Origin: JBBPZA01 sp963797015
GTDB lineage: Bacteria; Actinomycetota; Thermoleophilia; Solirubrobacterales; Solirubrobacteraceae
Length of the DNA stretch: 64,000 bases
Reading direction: 5' to 3'
NCBI GenBank assembly: GCA_963797015.1
Contig: CAWCNV010000001.1
Span: forward strand, 744,001 to 808,000
Positions within the stretch are counted from its first letter, which is position 1, and each line of letters opens with the position of its first letter. Under the pieces are notes generated by a model, which saw only the letters and a program-made list of their open reading frames with translations, was not told the DNA's origin and made no database searches. The position numbers and the translations under genes were made by a program. Positions 8,813 through 17,780 of this stretch are shown one piece after another.

Positions 8813-9745
8813 TCACTTCCGGCCGTCGGCGGTGTCGAGGCGCGTCAGCACGTCGCGCGCGACCTCGGCCGGCTCGCGCCCGGTGACGTCGAGGACCTCC
8901 ACGCCCGCGAGCTTTCGCATCCAGGTCTGCTGCCGGCGGGCGAAGCGGCGCGTGGCGGTGATCGTCGCCTCGACGTCACCGCGCTCGAGCTCGGCGAAGC
9001 CGAGCGCCTTGCGGGCGGTTTGGGAAGCACCGGCCGCGGCGGCGCGGCGCACCTCGTCCTGCGCTCCGGCGGCGACCATCGCGCGGACGCGCGCCTCGAT
9101 GCGCCGCGCGAGCTCCGCACGGTCCATCGTCAGGCCCACGAGCAGCGTGGGGTGGCGCGTGCTCGCCGTCCACAGTTGCGAGTCCGCGTCGCGGGGCTCG
9201 AGCGCGCCCGCTTCGAGCAGCTCGAGCGCGCGGACCACGCGGTGGCTGTCGTTCGGCTCGATGCCGGTCGCCGCCCAGGGGGCGCGGCGAGCGAGGTCGG
9301 CATGCAGCGCGGCGGCGCCGCGCGCGGCGAGCTGCTCCTGCAGCCGCGCCCGGACGCCCGGCTCGGGCGGTGGCCGCAGGTCGAGCCGCGCGATGGCGGC
9401 GCGCAGGTAGAGCCCCGTCCCCCCGACGATCAGCGGACGCCGGTCCCGCGCGAGCAGGCCGTCGATCTCCGCGTGCGCGAGCGCGGCGTACTCCGCCACC
9501 GAGAAGGCCCGGTCGACGGGAACGAACCCCACCAGGCGATGCTCGAGGCGCGCCCGATCCTGCGCCGTCGGCGCCGCGGTCAGCAGCTCCAGGCCGCGAT
9601 AGACCTGCAGCGCGTCGGCGGAGACCGCTACGGGGTCCTCGCCGCTCTCCCGGAGCGCGTCGGCCAGCGCCATTGCGACGGCCGTCTTGCCCACGCCGGT
9701 GGGGCCGAAGAGCGCGATCGCGCGCGGGCGCTGGGGCGTGGCCAT
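8813..9745 (-). CDS. miaA: tRNA dimethylallyltransferase
   Basis: Transfers a dimethylallyl group to N6 of A37 in tRNAs that read UNN codons. The 310-residue product has the P-loop GPTGVGKT at 14-21, SADALQVYRGL (target-base contact), GGTGLYLRA, and the C-terminal basic segment FARRQQTWMRKL. MiaB, the next enzyme in making ms2i6A, is also in this window at 16.4 kb. Its start is 21 bp from the start of the divergent FIST gene, so both promoters share that gap. Confidence 0.95.
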   Translation of the reverse strand: MATPQRPRAIALFGPTGVGKTAVAMALADALRESGEDPVAVSADALQVYRGLELLTAAPTAQDRARLEHRLVGFVPVDRAFSVAEYAALAHAEIDGLLARDRRPLIVGGTGLYLRAAIARLDLRPPPEPGVRARLQEQLAARGAAALHADLARRAPWAATGIEPNDSHRVVRALELLEAGALEPRDADSQLWTASTRHPTLLVGLTMDRAELARRIEARVRAMVAAGAQDEVRRAAAAGASQTARKALGFAELERGDVEATITATRRFARRQQTWMRKLAGVEVLDVTGREPAEVARDVLTRLDTADGRK

Positions 9746-9766
9746 GGCGGGGAGTATCGTGGCGTG
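9746..9766. promoter_or_regulatory. 21-bp divergent promoter gap between miaA and the FIST gene
   Basis: Rightward, TATCGT (9755-9760) ends 6 nt before the FIST ATG. Leftward, the same bases read GATACT, ending 7 nt before the miaA ATG. Both transcripts would be nearly leaderless, and two RNA polymerases could not occupy the overlapping elements at once. Confidence 0.45.
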
Positions 9767-10924
9767 ATGGTCAGGATCGGCAGCGGCCTGTCCACCGCGC
9801 CGGACGCGCGGGTCGGCGCCATCGAGGCGGCCGGCGCCGCCCGCGAGGGCCTCGACGGTCAGCGAGCGGATCTCGTGGCCGTCTTCGCCTCGGGCGCCCA
9901 TCTCGCCGCTCCGGAGGCCACGCTCGAGGGGGTCCACGAGGCGCTCATGCCGGAGGAGGTGGTCGGCTGTGGCGCGGGCGGGGTGCTCGCCGACGGACGC
10001 GAGATCGAGGGGGCGACCGGAGTGGCGGTGTGGGCGGCCGCGCTCGACGGAGGTCAGGCGCTTGCGTTCCACGCCAGCGCGCGCAGGCTGGAGGACGGCG
10101 TCGCGGTCAGCGGCCTGCCCGAGCTCGAAGGCGCCTCCGCCGCCGTGCTGCTCGCCGACCCCTACTCCTTCCCCACCGACGGCCTGCTCCAGGACCTGGC
10201 GACGCGCGCCCCGGGCGTCCCCGTGCTGGGCGGACTGTCGAGCGCGCGCACGCTCGACGGTGCGGGAGCCCTGTTCCTCGGTGACGAGCTCGTGGACTCC
10301 GGCGCGGTCGGCGTGCGGCTCGAGGGCGTCGACGTGCTGCCGTGCGTCTCGCAGGGCGCCGCTCCGATCGGGCCCGAGATGGCTGTGACCGCGGCCGAGG
10401 GGCACGTCCTGCACGAGCTTGCCGGCCAGCCCGCGCTGGCCAAGCTGCGCGAGGTCGTCGAAGCGCTCGACGAGCGCGAGCGCGAGATGGTCTCCCATGG
10501 CCTTCTGGTCGGGATCGTCACGGGCGAGCCGAAGGCCGACTACGGCCGCGGCGACTTCCTGGTCCGCGCCCTGCTCGGCGCCGACCCGGCCCGCGAGACG
10601 GTCGCGCTCGGCGCAATCGTGCGCGAGGGCCAGCTCATCCGCCTCCACGCCCGCGACGCGCGCTCGGCGGACGAGGACCTGCGCGAGAGCCTCGAGCTGA
10701 GGGCGCGGGCGCTCGGCGGCCCGCCGGCCGGAGCGCTCGTGTTCACCTGCAACGGCCGCGGCCGCGCGATGTTCGAGCAGCCAGACCACGACGCGAGCGC
10801 GCTGGCCACCATGCTCGACGACGCCCCCGCCGCCGGCTTCTTCGCGGCAGGCGAGATCGGCCCGGTCGGCCCGGCGAGCTTCCTGCACGGCTTCACGGCG
10901 ACGGTCGCGATCTTCGGCGCGTAG
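9767..10924 (+). CDS. FIST N- and C-terminal domain sensory protein
   Basis: A 385-residue soluble protein made only of FIST_N (about 25-190) and FIST_C (about 215-365). Family signatures are the N-terminal VVGCGAGGVLADG block and the C-terminal LVFTCNGRG and GFFAAGEIGPV blocks. FIST modules are predicted small-ligand (amino-acid-like) sensors usually fused to signalling domains; here there is no output domain. ATG 9767 is chosen because a TATCGT box ends 6 nt upstream and no earlier methionine fits. It is one of few plus-strand genes here. Confidence 0.85.
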   Translation: MVRIGSGLSTAPDARVGAIEAAGAAREGLDGQRADLVAVFASGAHLAAPEATLEGVHEALMPEEVVGCGAGGVLADGREIEGATGVAVWAAALDGGQALAFHASARRLEDGVAVSGLPELEGASAAVLLADPYSFPTDGLLQDLATRAPGVPVLGGLSSARTLDGAGALFLGDELVDSGAVGVRLEGVDVLPCVSQGAAPIGPEMAVTAAEGHVLHELAGQPALAKLREVVEALDEREREMVSHGLLVGIVTGEPKADYGRGDFLVRALLGADPARETVALGAIVREGQLIRLHARDARSADEDLRESLELRARALGGPPAGALVFTCNGRGRAMFEQPDHDASALATMLDDAPAAGFFAAGEIGPVGPASFLHGFTATVAIFGA

Positions 10925-10935
10925 CAGTCACCCCC

Positions 10936-11046
10936 TCACTCCGGGCTCATGGGGTTGTCGAGGACGATGCGCCAGGTGCCGTCGGGCTGGCGGCGGGAGA
11001 CGACAGTTCCGCGGCCCGCCATCTCCACGCCATGAGTCGCGAGCTC
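10936..11046 (-). pseudogene. C-terminal remnant of a SnoaL/NTF2-like (SgcJ-type) gene
   Basis: The minus strand encodes about 36 residues ending AGRGTVVSRRQPDGTWRIV followed by LDNPMSPE and a stop. This is the typical last two strands of SgcJ/EcaC-type SnoaL-like proteins. Upstream on the same strand the sequence turns into simple GGGGAC/GCGCGC-rich tract with no SnoaL N-terminus, so the rest appears deleted. It lies between two plus-strand genes. Confidence 0.4.
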
Positions 11047-11144
11047 AGCGCGCGCGTCCCCGCCCCTCCCACGCGCGTCGCCCCACTCCCTGCGCGCGTC
11101 CCCGCCACCGCGCGCCCCCACCCCCACTCCCCCCGTGCGTCGCC

Positions 11145-11150
11145 TAGGGT
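11145..11150 (+). promoter_or_regulatory. TAGGGT -10 box, leaderless promoter of the SDR at 11158
   Basis: TANNNT hexamer ending 7 nt before the ATG at 11158, with no Shine-Dalgarno sequence between. Confidence 0.5.
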
Positions 11151-11157
11151 CTCCCAC

Positions 11158-11949
11158 ATGGAGATCGCCGGGGCGCGGATCTTGCTCACCGGCGCGACCG
11201 GCGGCCTCGGGGGCGCGATCGCGCGCGAGCTCTCGCAGCGGGGCGCTCGACTGATCCTCAGCGGCCGGCGCGCGGGCGCGCTCGCATCGCTCGCGAGCGA
11301 GGTCGGCGGCGAGGTCGTCGAGGCCGATCTCGCCGATCGGGCCGCCGCGCGCGCGCTCGCCGAGCGCGCCGGCGAGGTGGACGTCCTGGTCGCCAACGCC
11401 GGGCTGCCGGCCTCCGGTCGGCTCGAGGAGTACACGGAGGAGCAGATCGACCGCGCGCTGGAGGTGAACCTGCGCGCGCCGATCGTCCTCGCACAGCACC
11501 TGTCGGCGGGGATGCGCGCGCGGAGACGGGGTCAGCTCGTGTTCGTGTCCTCGCTGTCGGGCAAGGTCGCGACCAGTGGGTCATCGCTGTACTCGGCGAC
11601 CAAGTTCGGGCTGCGCGGGTTCGCCATGGGGCTGCGGCAGGACCTGGCTGACGAGGGAGTGGGCGTCTCGTGCGTGTTCCCGGGCCCGATCGACGACGCC
11701 GGCATGTTCGCGGACACCGGAGTGGCGCTGCCGCGCTTCGCCGGCCACCGCCGCCCGGGCGACGTCGGGCGCGCCGTCTGCCGCGCCATCGAGCGCGACC
11801 GGGCGGAGATCGACGTGGCGCCGCTGCCGCTGCGCCTGGGCGCGGCCGCGGCGGGCGCCGCTCCCATGGCCGTGGCCCGTCTCCAGCAACGCCTGGGAGC
11901 GGACGAGATCGCCGCCCGCATCGGCGCGGCGCAGCGCTCCAAGCGCTAG
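11158..11949 (+). CDS. Short-chain dehydrogenase/reductase
   Basis: A 263-residue SDR with TGATGGLG at 11-18, VANAGLPASG, catalytic Ser in VSSLSGK and YSATKFG for the Tyr/Lys pair. The C-terminus is Arg/Ala-rich. It resembles the DltE/YqjQ-like reductases of actinobacteria; the substrate is unknown. The stop is 10 bp from the mscS stop, so the two genes converge. Confidence 0.85.
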   Translation: MEIAGARILLTGATGGLGGAIARELSQRGARLILSGRRAGALASLASEVGGEVVEADLADRAAARALAERAGEVDVLVANAGLPASGRLEEYTEEQIDRALEVNLRAPIVLAQHLSAGMRARRRGQLVFVSSLSGKVATSGSSLYSATKFGLRGFAMGLRQDLADEGVGVSCVFPGPIDDAGMFADTGVALPRFAGHRRPGDVGRAVCRAIERDRAEIDVAPLPLRLGAAAAGAAPMAVARLQQRLGADEIAARIGAAQRSKR

Positions 11950-11959
11950 CGCGCCGAGC

Positions 11960-12940
11960 TCAGCGCTCCATCGCCTGTGTCTGGGTCCCGCTCGGACTGG
12001 TAACGGCCTCGCTCGAGGCGACCTCGGCGACCGCGGTCAGGACCTCGTCGGCGAGCTGGGGGCCGTCCGACGCCAGCTCCGGTGTGGCGAAGATGCGTAC
12101 CACGACCTCGTCGCCGTCGATCTCCTCGAGCACGATCCGGGGGCGATTGCGCGTCGGCACGGTGATGCGCTCGTCGAGCAGCGCCTGCACGTCGCTCGGC
12201 TTCACGCCGCGGCGCAGGCTGGCGCGCAGATCGACCGAGTCGGGCTCGCGCAGCGGCGTGATGGCCTGGCTGAGGAGCACGCTGTTGGGCACCATGATCG
12301 TGTCCTCGCCGTTGGCCAGGACGGTGAAGAGCAGCCCGAGCGAGCTGACCACGCCCTCGACGTCGATGCCGCTTCCGGTCAACCGGATCCGGTCACCGAC
12401 GCGGAAGGGCCGCGCGCTGAGCAGGACGGTCCCGGCGATCAGGTTGCCGAGCGTCTGCTGGGCGGCGAGGCCGATAATGACCGCAGTGGCCGCGCTGAAG
12501 ATCGCCAGGTCGCGCTGCTGCACCCCGGCGATGCGCAGAGCGACGATCAGCGTTACGCCCACCGTGACCAGCCGGATGAGGAATCCGAAGGTGCCGGCCG
12601 TCGCCGGGTCCATCCTGCGCATGAGGCTCGGCCCCATCGCGCGACCGATGTCGCGCGCGAACTGCCATCCGAGGATGACCAGCGCGACGACGGTGACGAT
12701 CTTGACCTGGTCGCTGGCGGTCTTGCTGAAGATGTCGTTGCGGTACTTGTAGAGCAGCAGCACGCCGACGAGCAGCGGGACGATGAGCGCGAGCTGCACC
12801 CGCGCGCGGCGCGCCGCCTTCTGCGTGAGCTGCTTGGCCAGTCCCGCCTCCTCCCAGGCATGGCTTTTCGTCGCGAGCATGTCGCGCATCTGGTTGGACA
12901 CGTCGCGGACCTGCCCGGGAGTTCTGGGACGCGGAGGCAT
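11960..12940 (-). CDS. mscS: Small-conductance mechanosensitive channel (MscS family)
   Basis: A 326-residue membrane channel that releases solutes on osmotic downshock. Three hydrophobic helices (about 50-68, 77-95 and 120-140) precede the pore helix region with IGLAAQQTLGNLIAG, followed by the beta domain (RPFRVGDRI, GLLFTVLANGEDTIMVPNS) and the C-terminal alpha/beta domain. The N-terminus carries a charged cytoplasmic segment of about 45 residues. It starts 19 bp after the stop of the intein-containing radical SAM gene. Confidence 0.85.
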   Translation of the reverse strand: MPPRPRTPGQVRDVSNQMRDMLATKSHAWEEAGLAKQLTQKAARRARVQLALIVPLLVGVLLLYKYRNDIFSKTASDQVKIVTVVALVILGWQFARDIGRAMGPSLMRRMDPATAGTFGFLIRLVTVGVTLIVALRIAGVQQRDLAIFSAATAVIIGLAAQQTLGNLIAGTVLLSARPFRVGDRIRLTGSGIDVEGVVSSLGLLFTVLANGEDTIMVPNSVLLSQAITPLREPDSVDLRASLRRGVKPSDVQALLDERITVPTRNRPRIVLEEIDGDEVVVRIFATPELASDGPQLADEVLTAVAEVASSEAVTSPSGTQTQAMER

Positions 12941-12959
12941 CAGGTCCCAGGGTGGCAAA

Positions 12960-15068
12960 TCAGAACAGCGTCTGCTGCTTGGCCAGGTCGGGCGCAGCGG
13001 GCGGCGGCTGAGAGGCCGCGGAATCGCTCGCCGAGGGCGTCTCTCGCTCCGCTGTAGCGCCCTCCGGCGGCGACCGCCTCCCCCGCGCGGCCACCCTGCC
13101 AGGCCGGCGGACCAGTCGCGCCAGGCGCTCGCGCTCCGCGGGTTGCGCGTACGCGCCACGGCGATAGAGCTGCTCGTAGCGGGGAATCAGGTCGGGGCGG
13201 TGCTCGCGCAGCCAGGCGAAGAAGAGCTCGCGGACCTCGCCGCGCAGGTGGAGCGCGATCCCGCCGATGTGCGTCGCGCCGGCCTCGGCACAGGCCTCGA
13301 GCAGCGGCTCGACCTGCTCGGGCGCGTCGTTGACGCCCGGCATGAGCGGCGCCACCAGGACTCCCGTGGGTACGCCCGCGCGGTTGAGCTCGGCCACCGC
13401 CTCGATCCGCGCCCGCGGGCTCGGGGTATGCGGCTCGGTAGCGCGCCACGCCTTATCGTCGAGCGTCGGGATCGACAGGTTGGCACTGAACCCGACGCGC
13501 GGGGCGAGCTCGCGAAACAGGTCGATGTCGCGCAGGAGCAGCGGAGACTTCGTCAGCACCGAGCACGGCGTGCCGCTCTCGAGCAGCGCCTGCCAGATCC
13601 CGGGCATGAGCCGGTACCGCGATTCGACCCACTGGTAGGGATCGGTGTTCGTCCCCAGAGCGACGTGCTCGCGCTTCCACGACTTCCGTGCGAGCTCGAC
13701 CCGCAGGACCTCGGGCACGTTGACCTTGACCACGATCTCGCGCTCGAAGTCCCGCCCGGCGTTCATGTCGAGGTAGGTGTGCGTCGGCCGCGCGAAGCAG
13801 TTGTGGCTGACGACGCCGTTCGCGATGAAGTCGCCGGTCCCGGTGGTGATGTCGTAGATCGGCATCTCGAAACCGAGCGGCTCCACCGACACCACACGCC
13901 TTGTCACGTCCGTCTTGATCGCCGCCCCCTCGATCGAGCGCTTGCGTGTGATCGCCGGATCGACGAGGTGGATGAAACGCAGGCGGTCCGGAAGACCGCC
14001 GCGGATACGGACGTATGTCAGTCCGTTGGCCCGGCCCCGGTCCTCGACCGCATGGTCGAACGCCAGTCGGCGAAGGCACCACGTCGTCCAGTCGATGATC
14101 TCTTGGTCTGTGTTCGCGATCCGGAGGCAGTCGTCGTTCGAGCCCTCGGCATCGAATATGCCCGCCAGGAACCCCTTTCGCCAGTCATCGGTGGACTGCC
14201 GTGGCCATGCGATCACCTCGCGAACGCGTGCAACTCGGTCCCGGACGCCGGTGCGTATTGCGTACATCGGCTTTCGACCGGCCGCCGCCTTCTGAAAGAG
14301 GAACTCGTGCGTGGCGACGTCGAAATCGCGCAGATACTGGCGAGCCCGCCAGACCGCCTCGATGTCGACGAGAGCGAGGCGAAACCGATGGGACTCCTTG
14401 ACGCCACCGACTCCGTCCGAGACGTGTGAGCCAATATGTCCATCGCCTCTGATCAGCCCACAGAGGTAACCGCGCCGGTACTCGATCGAGTCGTCGGGCG
14501 GAGAGGGGAACGCGCCCGTCCCGATGACTTCGTTGTTCGTCGTCAGGTGCGGCCGGCGCATGGAGCCCTGTTCCGCGCCGGTCACGTGCTTCCAACCGCG
14601 GTTGGTGAGAAATCGGTGATCGCCGCTCGTTATGAGCTCGGTCCCGTCGTCTAGCAGCGTGCGGTAGGCAGGCTTGATCGTCGACCAGTGCGCTTGCACA
14701 GTCGTGACGACGAAGCGGCGGTAGTTCCCTGACCGAACGGTGCCGTAGATCCCGTCCCCCACACGGAGGTCGGCAAGCCGCTTGATCCCGCTGTCGGCGG
14801 TCAAGATGCGCGTCTCTCCCCATCCGCAATAGAGGCACGCATGCGTGCATCCTCGGTATGGATTGATGGTCCACCGGAACGGCATCTGGGACGCTTTCGG
14901 CACCCTATTGAGCGCCGATTTGGCCTGGACCTCGTAGAAACGGATGTCCATAGCCTCGGGGGCGTCGAAGGTCCGCACCGCCGCGGGCTCGCGGTAACCG
15001 GGCAGGCGGCGGCCCTGCTCGGCCTCGACGGTCAGGTTGTCCCAGCGCACGAACACATGTTCGCACAC
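12960..15068 (-). CDS. Rv2578c-family radical SAM protein interrupted by an intein
   Basis: The host protein is a radical SAM enzyme of the Rv2578c/SplB-like group, 4Fe-4S and SAM dependent, substrate unknown. The host N-part (1-80) ends in RGCTHACLY, the intein spans 81-423, and the host C-part resumes CFARPTHTYLDMNAG. After splicing the cluster motif is rebuilt as CTHACLYC. Later host motifs include LGTNTDPYQ and a Pro/Ala-rich tail. The 359-residue spliced product matches the family's length. The start is taken as GTG 15068; a GTG a few codons further in is possible. The intein coding DNA is visibly less GC-rich than the host. Confidence 0.9.
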   Translation of the reverse strand: MCEHVFVRWDNLTVEAEQGRRLPGYREPAAVRTFDAPEAMDIRFYEVQAKSALNRVPKASQMPFRWTINPYRGCTHACLYCGWGETRILTADSGIKRLADLRVGDGIYGTVRSGNYRRFVVTTVQAHWSTIKPAYRTLLDDGTELITSGDHRFLTNRGWKHVTGAEQGSMRRPHLTTNNEVIGTGAFPSPPDDSIEYRRGYLCGLIRGDGHIGSHVSDGVGGVKESHRFRLALVDIEAVWRARQYLRDFDVATHEFLFQKAAAGRKPMYAIRTGVRDRVARVREVIAWPRQSTDDWRKGFLAGIFDAEGSNDDCLRIANTDQEIIDWTTWCLRRLAFDHAVEDRGRANGLTYVRIRGGLPDRLRFIHLVDPAITRKRSIEGAAIKTDVTRRVVSVEPLGFEMPIYDITTGTGDFIANGVVSHNCFARPTHTYLDMNAGRDFEREIVVKVNVPEVLRVELARKSWKREHVALGTNTDPYQWVESRYRLMPGIWQALLESGTPCSVLTKSPLLLRDIDLFRELAPRVGFSANLSIPTLDDKAWRATEPHTPSPRARIEAVAELNRAGVPTGVLVAPLMPGVNDAPEQVEPLLEACAEAGATHIGGIALHLRGEVRELFFAWLREHRPDLIPRYEQLYRRGAYAQPAERERLARLVRRPGRVAARGRRSPPEGATAERETPSASDSAASQPPPAAPDLAKQQTLF
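13800..14828 (-). mobile_element. Intein with LAGLIDADG (DOD) homing endonuclease
   Basis: 343 residues, from Cys81 to Asn423 of the radical SAM ORF. Splicing blocks: A begins CGWGETRIL; B has TSGDHRF with the conserved His; F is near EMPIYDITTG; G ends VVSHN with the penultimate His, followed by +1 Cys of the host. Two DOD motifs, YLCGLIRGDGHIG and FLAGIFDAEGSND, keep their acidic residues, so the endonuclease looks intact. Insertion is directly before the third Cys of the Fe-S cluster motif, the most conserved point of the host. Confidence 0.92.
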
Positions 15069-15146
15069 CGGGTGGACGGGCCGAGCGGGCGCCGCGGCGG
15101 CAACAGCGGGCGGCGGGCGGCGGGCGGCGGCTGGCCGCCCAGGCCC

Positions 15147-16322
15147 TCAGGTGCCGCCCAGGCGCGCGTCCACCCAGTCGATGATCGTGCCGTTGTAGTC
15201 CGCGGGCTCGGACGGGTCGGTGTTCAGGAGGTCCTTGTTGGTCACGACGTGCGTGGAGCAGCTGCCCGGGTCATTGGGCGGGCTCACGCACACGCGCAGG
15301 TTCCGCGTGGGCGAGCCCGGGGGCAACGCGTCGATGACCTCCTGCAGCGGCTCGTGCGCGCACTCCGCCGCGCCCAGCGTCTTCGTCGTTCCGTCTCGCA
15401 GCGGGCAGTTCATCGGCGTGGCGCCGCACACGTTGTTGTCGGCCCGGTTCCAGACGTGGATGATCGGGACGGTCAGCGCGCCGCGGGCCACCAGCTTGTC
15501 GGGCTCGTTGTCGATGTTCGCGAGGTCGGGGTGGACCCGCGCGCGGATCGCATCCAGGCCCGCGTCGCGGCCGCCCGGGCAGATGCCCTGATCGACCGTG
15601 GCCTGTTCCCACTCCTGGTTGAGGACGCCGGAATCGGCCACCACGCCGGCGGGCGGCACTCCCTGAAGCTGCATGCTCCAGGCGACGCTGAACGTGCCAA
15701 AGGAGCCGGCGCTCGTGCCATGGAGGAAGACGTCGTTGGTCGGGAACTTCGACTTGGCGAACTGGATCGCGGCCTTGGTAGCGAACAGGCCGTTGGTCGT
15801 CCGCGGCGAGCCGTCGGGCTGCTTGTTCGGGTTGTTGGGATCGGGCTGGTCCCCGCCGGAGTAGATGTCGTGGTCGCACATCGACACCGACAGCAGCCGG
15901 AAGCCGGCGGCATCGGACTTCACGCGGCCGGTGAGCCCGACGTCGCCCAGATACCCGATCAGGCTCGCGGCCGACTCCTCGGTCTTGTTGCCGGCGGAGG
16001 GCTGCGGGTTCCCGTTCGCGTCGAACCAGCCGACGCCGCCGCCGCGCATCCGCACCCACAGCGGCCGCGTCGCCGCGTCCGACGAGCCGATCTTGGTGCC
16101 GATCACGAACGTCTGGTAGCCGCTGATGCTGCACGGATAGGAGAGGTTGCGGTAGTAGTCGAACTTGTAGCCGCCGCTCGTAGTCGAGCTCACGAACTCG
16201 ATCTTGTCCGTCTTGCCGGCGCTGTTCAGCGGCGCCGCGCACCCGCTCACCACCGCCACGACACCCAGCGCGGCCAGTACGACCGCAACCCGTCGAAGCC
16301 CAAAAACGCGCACCCGTCCCAT
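15147..16322 (-). CDS. Lipoprotein alpha/beta-hydrolase-like protein (pectinacetylesterase/Notum-like)
   Basis: A 391-residue exported protein. A helix at 11-26 ends in the lipobox VVSGC (C28 lipidated). The nucleophile elbow GTSAGS near 202-207 gives Ser204. It follows a block, FAKSKFPTNDVFLHG, that resembles the pectinacetylesterase/Notum family; Asp in WNRADNN and His in STHVVT could finish the triad. At least ten cysteines suggest disulfides outside the membrane. The true substrate is not evident. It lies between miaB and the radical SAM gene on the same strand. Confidence 0.7.
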   Translation of the reverse strand: MGRVRVFGLRRVAVVLAALGVVAVVSGCAAPLNSAGKTDKIEFVSSTTSGGYKFDYYRNLSYPCSISGYQTFVIGTKIGSSDAATRPLWVRMRGGGVGWFDANGNPQPSAGNKTEESAASLIGYLGDVGLTGRVKSDAAGFRLLSVSMCDHDIYSGGDQPDPNNPNKQPDGSPRTTNGLFATKAAIQFAKSKFPTNDVFLHGTSAGSFGTFSVAWSMQLQGVPPAGVVADSGVLNQEWEQATVDQGICPGGRDAGLDAIRARVHPDLANIDNEPDKLVARGALTVPIIHVWNRADNNVCGATPMNCPLRDGTTKTLGAAECAHEPLQEVIDALPPGSPTRNLRVCVSPPNDPGSCSTHVVTNKDLLNTDPSEPADYNGTIIDWVDARLGGT

Positions 16323-16395
16323 CTCGCCGCCCTCCTCGTTGCCCGGTTGCCCGCGCCAACACCAGGCGCGCGCCCGAGTTGCGCCGCGGGAGCGC

Positions 16396-17724
16396 TCAGG
16401 CGGCGGCGACGGCGGCGAGCAGCGGCGCCTCGCCGGAGAGCGTCTGGCTCGTCGCGCTCGTGATCCGGACGCCGACCAGGTCGCCCGGCTGCGCCACGCC
16501 TTCGAAGTTCACGACCTTGTTGTGTCGCGAGCGCCCGCGCAGGCGGCTGGGGTCCGTGCGCGAGGGGCCCTCCACCAGCACCTCGAGGGTCCGGCCCACG
16601 AAGCGCCGCGCACGCTCGCCGGCGCGGCGCTGCACCGCCTCGACCAGCCGCTCCATGCGTGCGACCGCGAGCTCGTGCGGCACGCGGCCGGGCAGCGTCG
16701 CCGCCTCGGTCCCGCGGCGCGGCGAGTAGATGAAGGTGAAGGCGCCGTCGTAGCCGACCTCCTCGACGACCTCGAGCGTCTGCTCGAAGTCGGCGTCGGT
16801 CTCGCCCGGGAAGCCGACGATGATGTCGGTCGTCAGGGCGACGTCGGGAACGTGCTCGCGGATCAGCCGCACCCGGTCGAGGTAGCGCTGGCGCGAGTAC
16901 GTGCGCCGCATCGCCTTGAGGATGCGCGAGGAGCCGGATTGCAGCGGCAGGTGGACGTGCTCGCACAGCGAGGGCAGCTCGGCGTGCGCGCGGACGACGT
17001 CCTCGCGCATGTCCTTCGGGTGCGGGCTCGTGTAGCGGACGCGCGCGATCCCGGTCGCGTCGACCCGCTCCAGCAGCTGAGCGAACGAGCACGGCTCCAG
17101 GCCGCGCCGCTCGAGGTCGCGCCCGTAGGAGTTGACGTTCTGGCCGAGCAGCGTCACCTCGCGCACGCCGTCGGCGACCAGTCGCTCGACCTCCGGGACG
17201 AGCTCGCCGGCCGGCCGGCTCAGCTCGCGACCGCGGGTTGACGGGACGATGCAGTAGGAGCACACCGAGTTGCAGCCGACGCTGATCTGCACCCAGCCCT
17301 GGAACGAGCGCTCGCGCTTGGCCGGCAGCTGGCCGGTGAAGCCCTCGAACTCGAAGAAGCCCTGCGCGCTGAGCGAATCCGAGGTCAGGAACTCGGCGAG
17401 CTTGTGGACCTGGCCGGGGCCGAAGGCGACGTCCACGAACGGGAAGCGGCGGAAGACCTCGTCCTTGACCGACTGCGCCCAGCACCCCCCAACTCCGACG
17501 ACGATCCCGGGCCGCCGGCGCTTCGCCGCCTTCGCCTCGCCCAGATGCGCGATGAAGCGCTCGTCGGCCTTCTCGCGGATCGAGCAGGTGTTGAACAGGA
17601 TCAGGTCGGCGTCGGCGCGCGCCGGCGCCTCGCCGTAGCCCAGCGACTCGAGCATGCCCTTCATGCGCTCGGAGTCGTGCTCGTTCATCTGACACCCGAA
17701 GGTGGTCAGGTGGTAGGTGGGCAT
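16396..17724 (-). CDS. miaB: tRNA-2-methylthio-N6-dimethylallyladenosine synthase
   Basis: Radical SAM methylthiotransferase that turns i6A37 of tRNA into ms2i6A. The 442-residue product has the UPF0004 N-domain with three cluster cysteines (C11, C47, C81), the radical SAM motif CNSVCSYC at 151-158, and a C-terminal TRAM domain ending near GDLVGVRITSATSQTLSG. MiaA at 8.8 kb makes its substrate. ATG 17724 lies 9 nt after a TACGCT box. Confidence 0.95.
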   Translation of the reverse strand: MPTYHLTTFGCQMNEHDSERMKGMLESLGYGEAPARADADLILFNTCSIREKADERFIAHLGEAKAAKRRRPGIVVGVGGCWAQSVKDEVFRRFPFVDVAFGPGQVHKLAEFLTSDSLSAQGFFEFEGFTGQLPAKRERSFQGWVQISVGCNSVCSYCIVPSTRGRELSRPAGELVPEVERLVADGVREVTLLGQNVNSYGRDLERRGLEPCSFAQLLERVDATGIARVRYTSPHPKDMREDVVRAHAELPSLCEHVHLPLQSGSSRILKAMRRTYSRQRYLDRVRLIREHVPDVALTTDIIVGFPGETDADFEQTLEVVEEVGYDGAFTFIYSPRRGTEAATLPGRVPHELAVARMERLVEAVQRRAGERARRFVGRTLEVLVEGPSRTDPSRLRGRSRHNKVVNFEGVAQPGDLVGVRITSATSQTLSGEAPLLAAVAAA

Positions 17725-17733
17725 GGCCGGGCC

Positions 17734-17739
17734 AGCGTA
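17734..17739 (-). promoter_or_regulatory. TACGCT -10 box for miaB
   Basis: TANNNT hexamer 9 nt upstream of ATG 17724, no clear Shine-Dalgarno sequence. Confidence 0.4.
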
Positions 17740-17780
17740 GCGCTGGTTCGCGCGAGTGACGTGTGCTCGACGAGCTCGGC

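Noticed and set aside
7889..10924. A 1011-codon plus-strand frame ending in the FIST protein
   Set aside because: Only the last 385 codons are FIST; the rest is antisense to miaA, the SDR and dapF.
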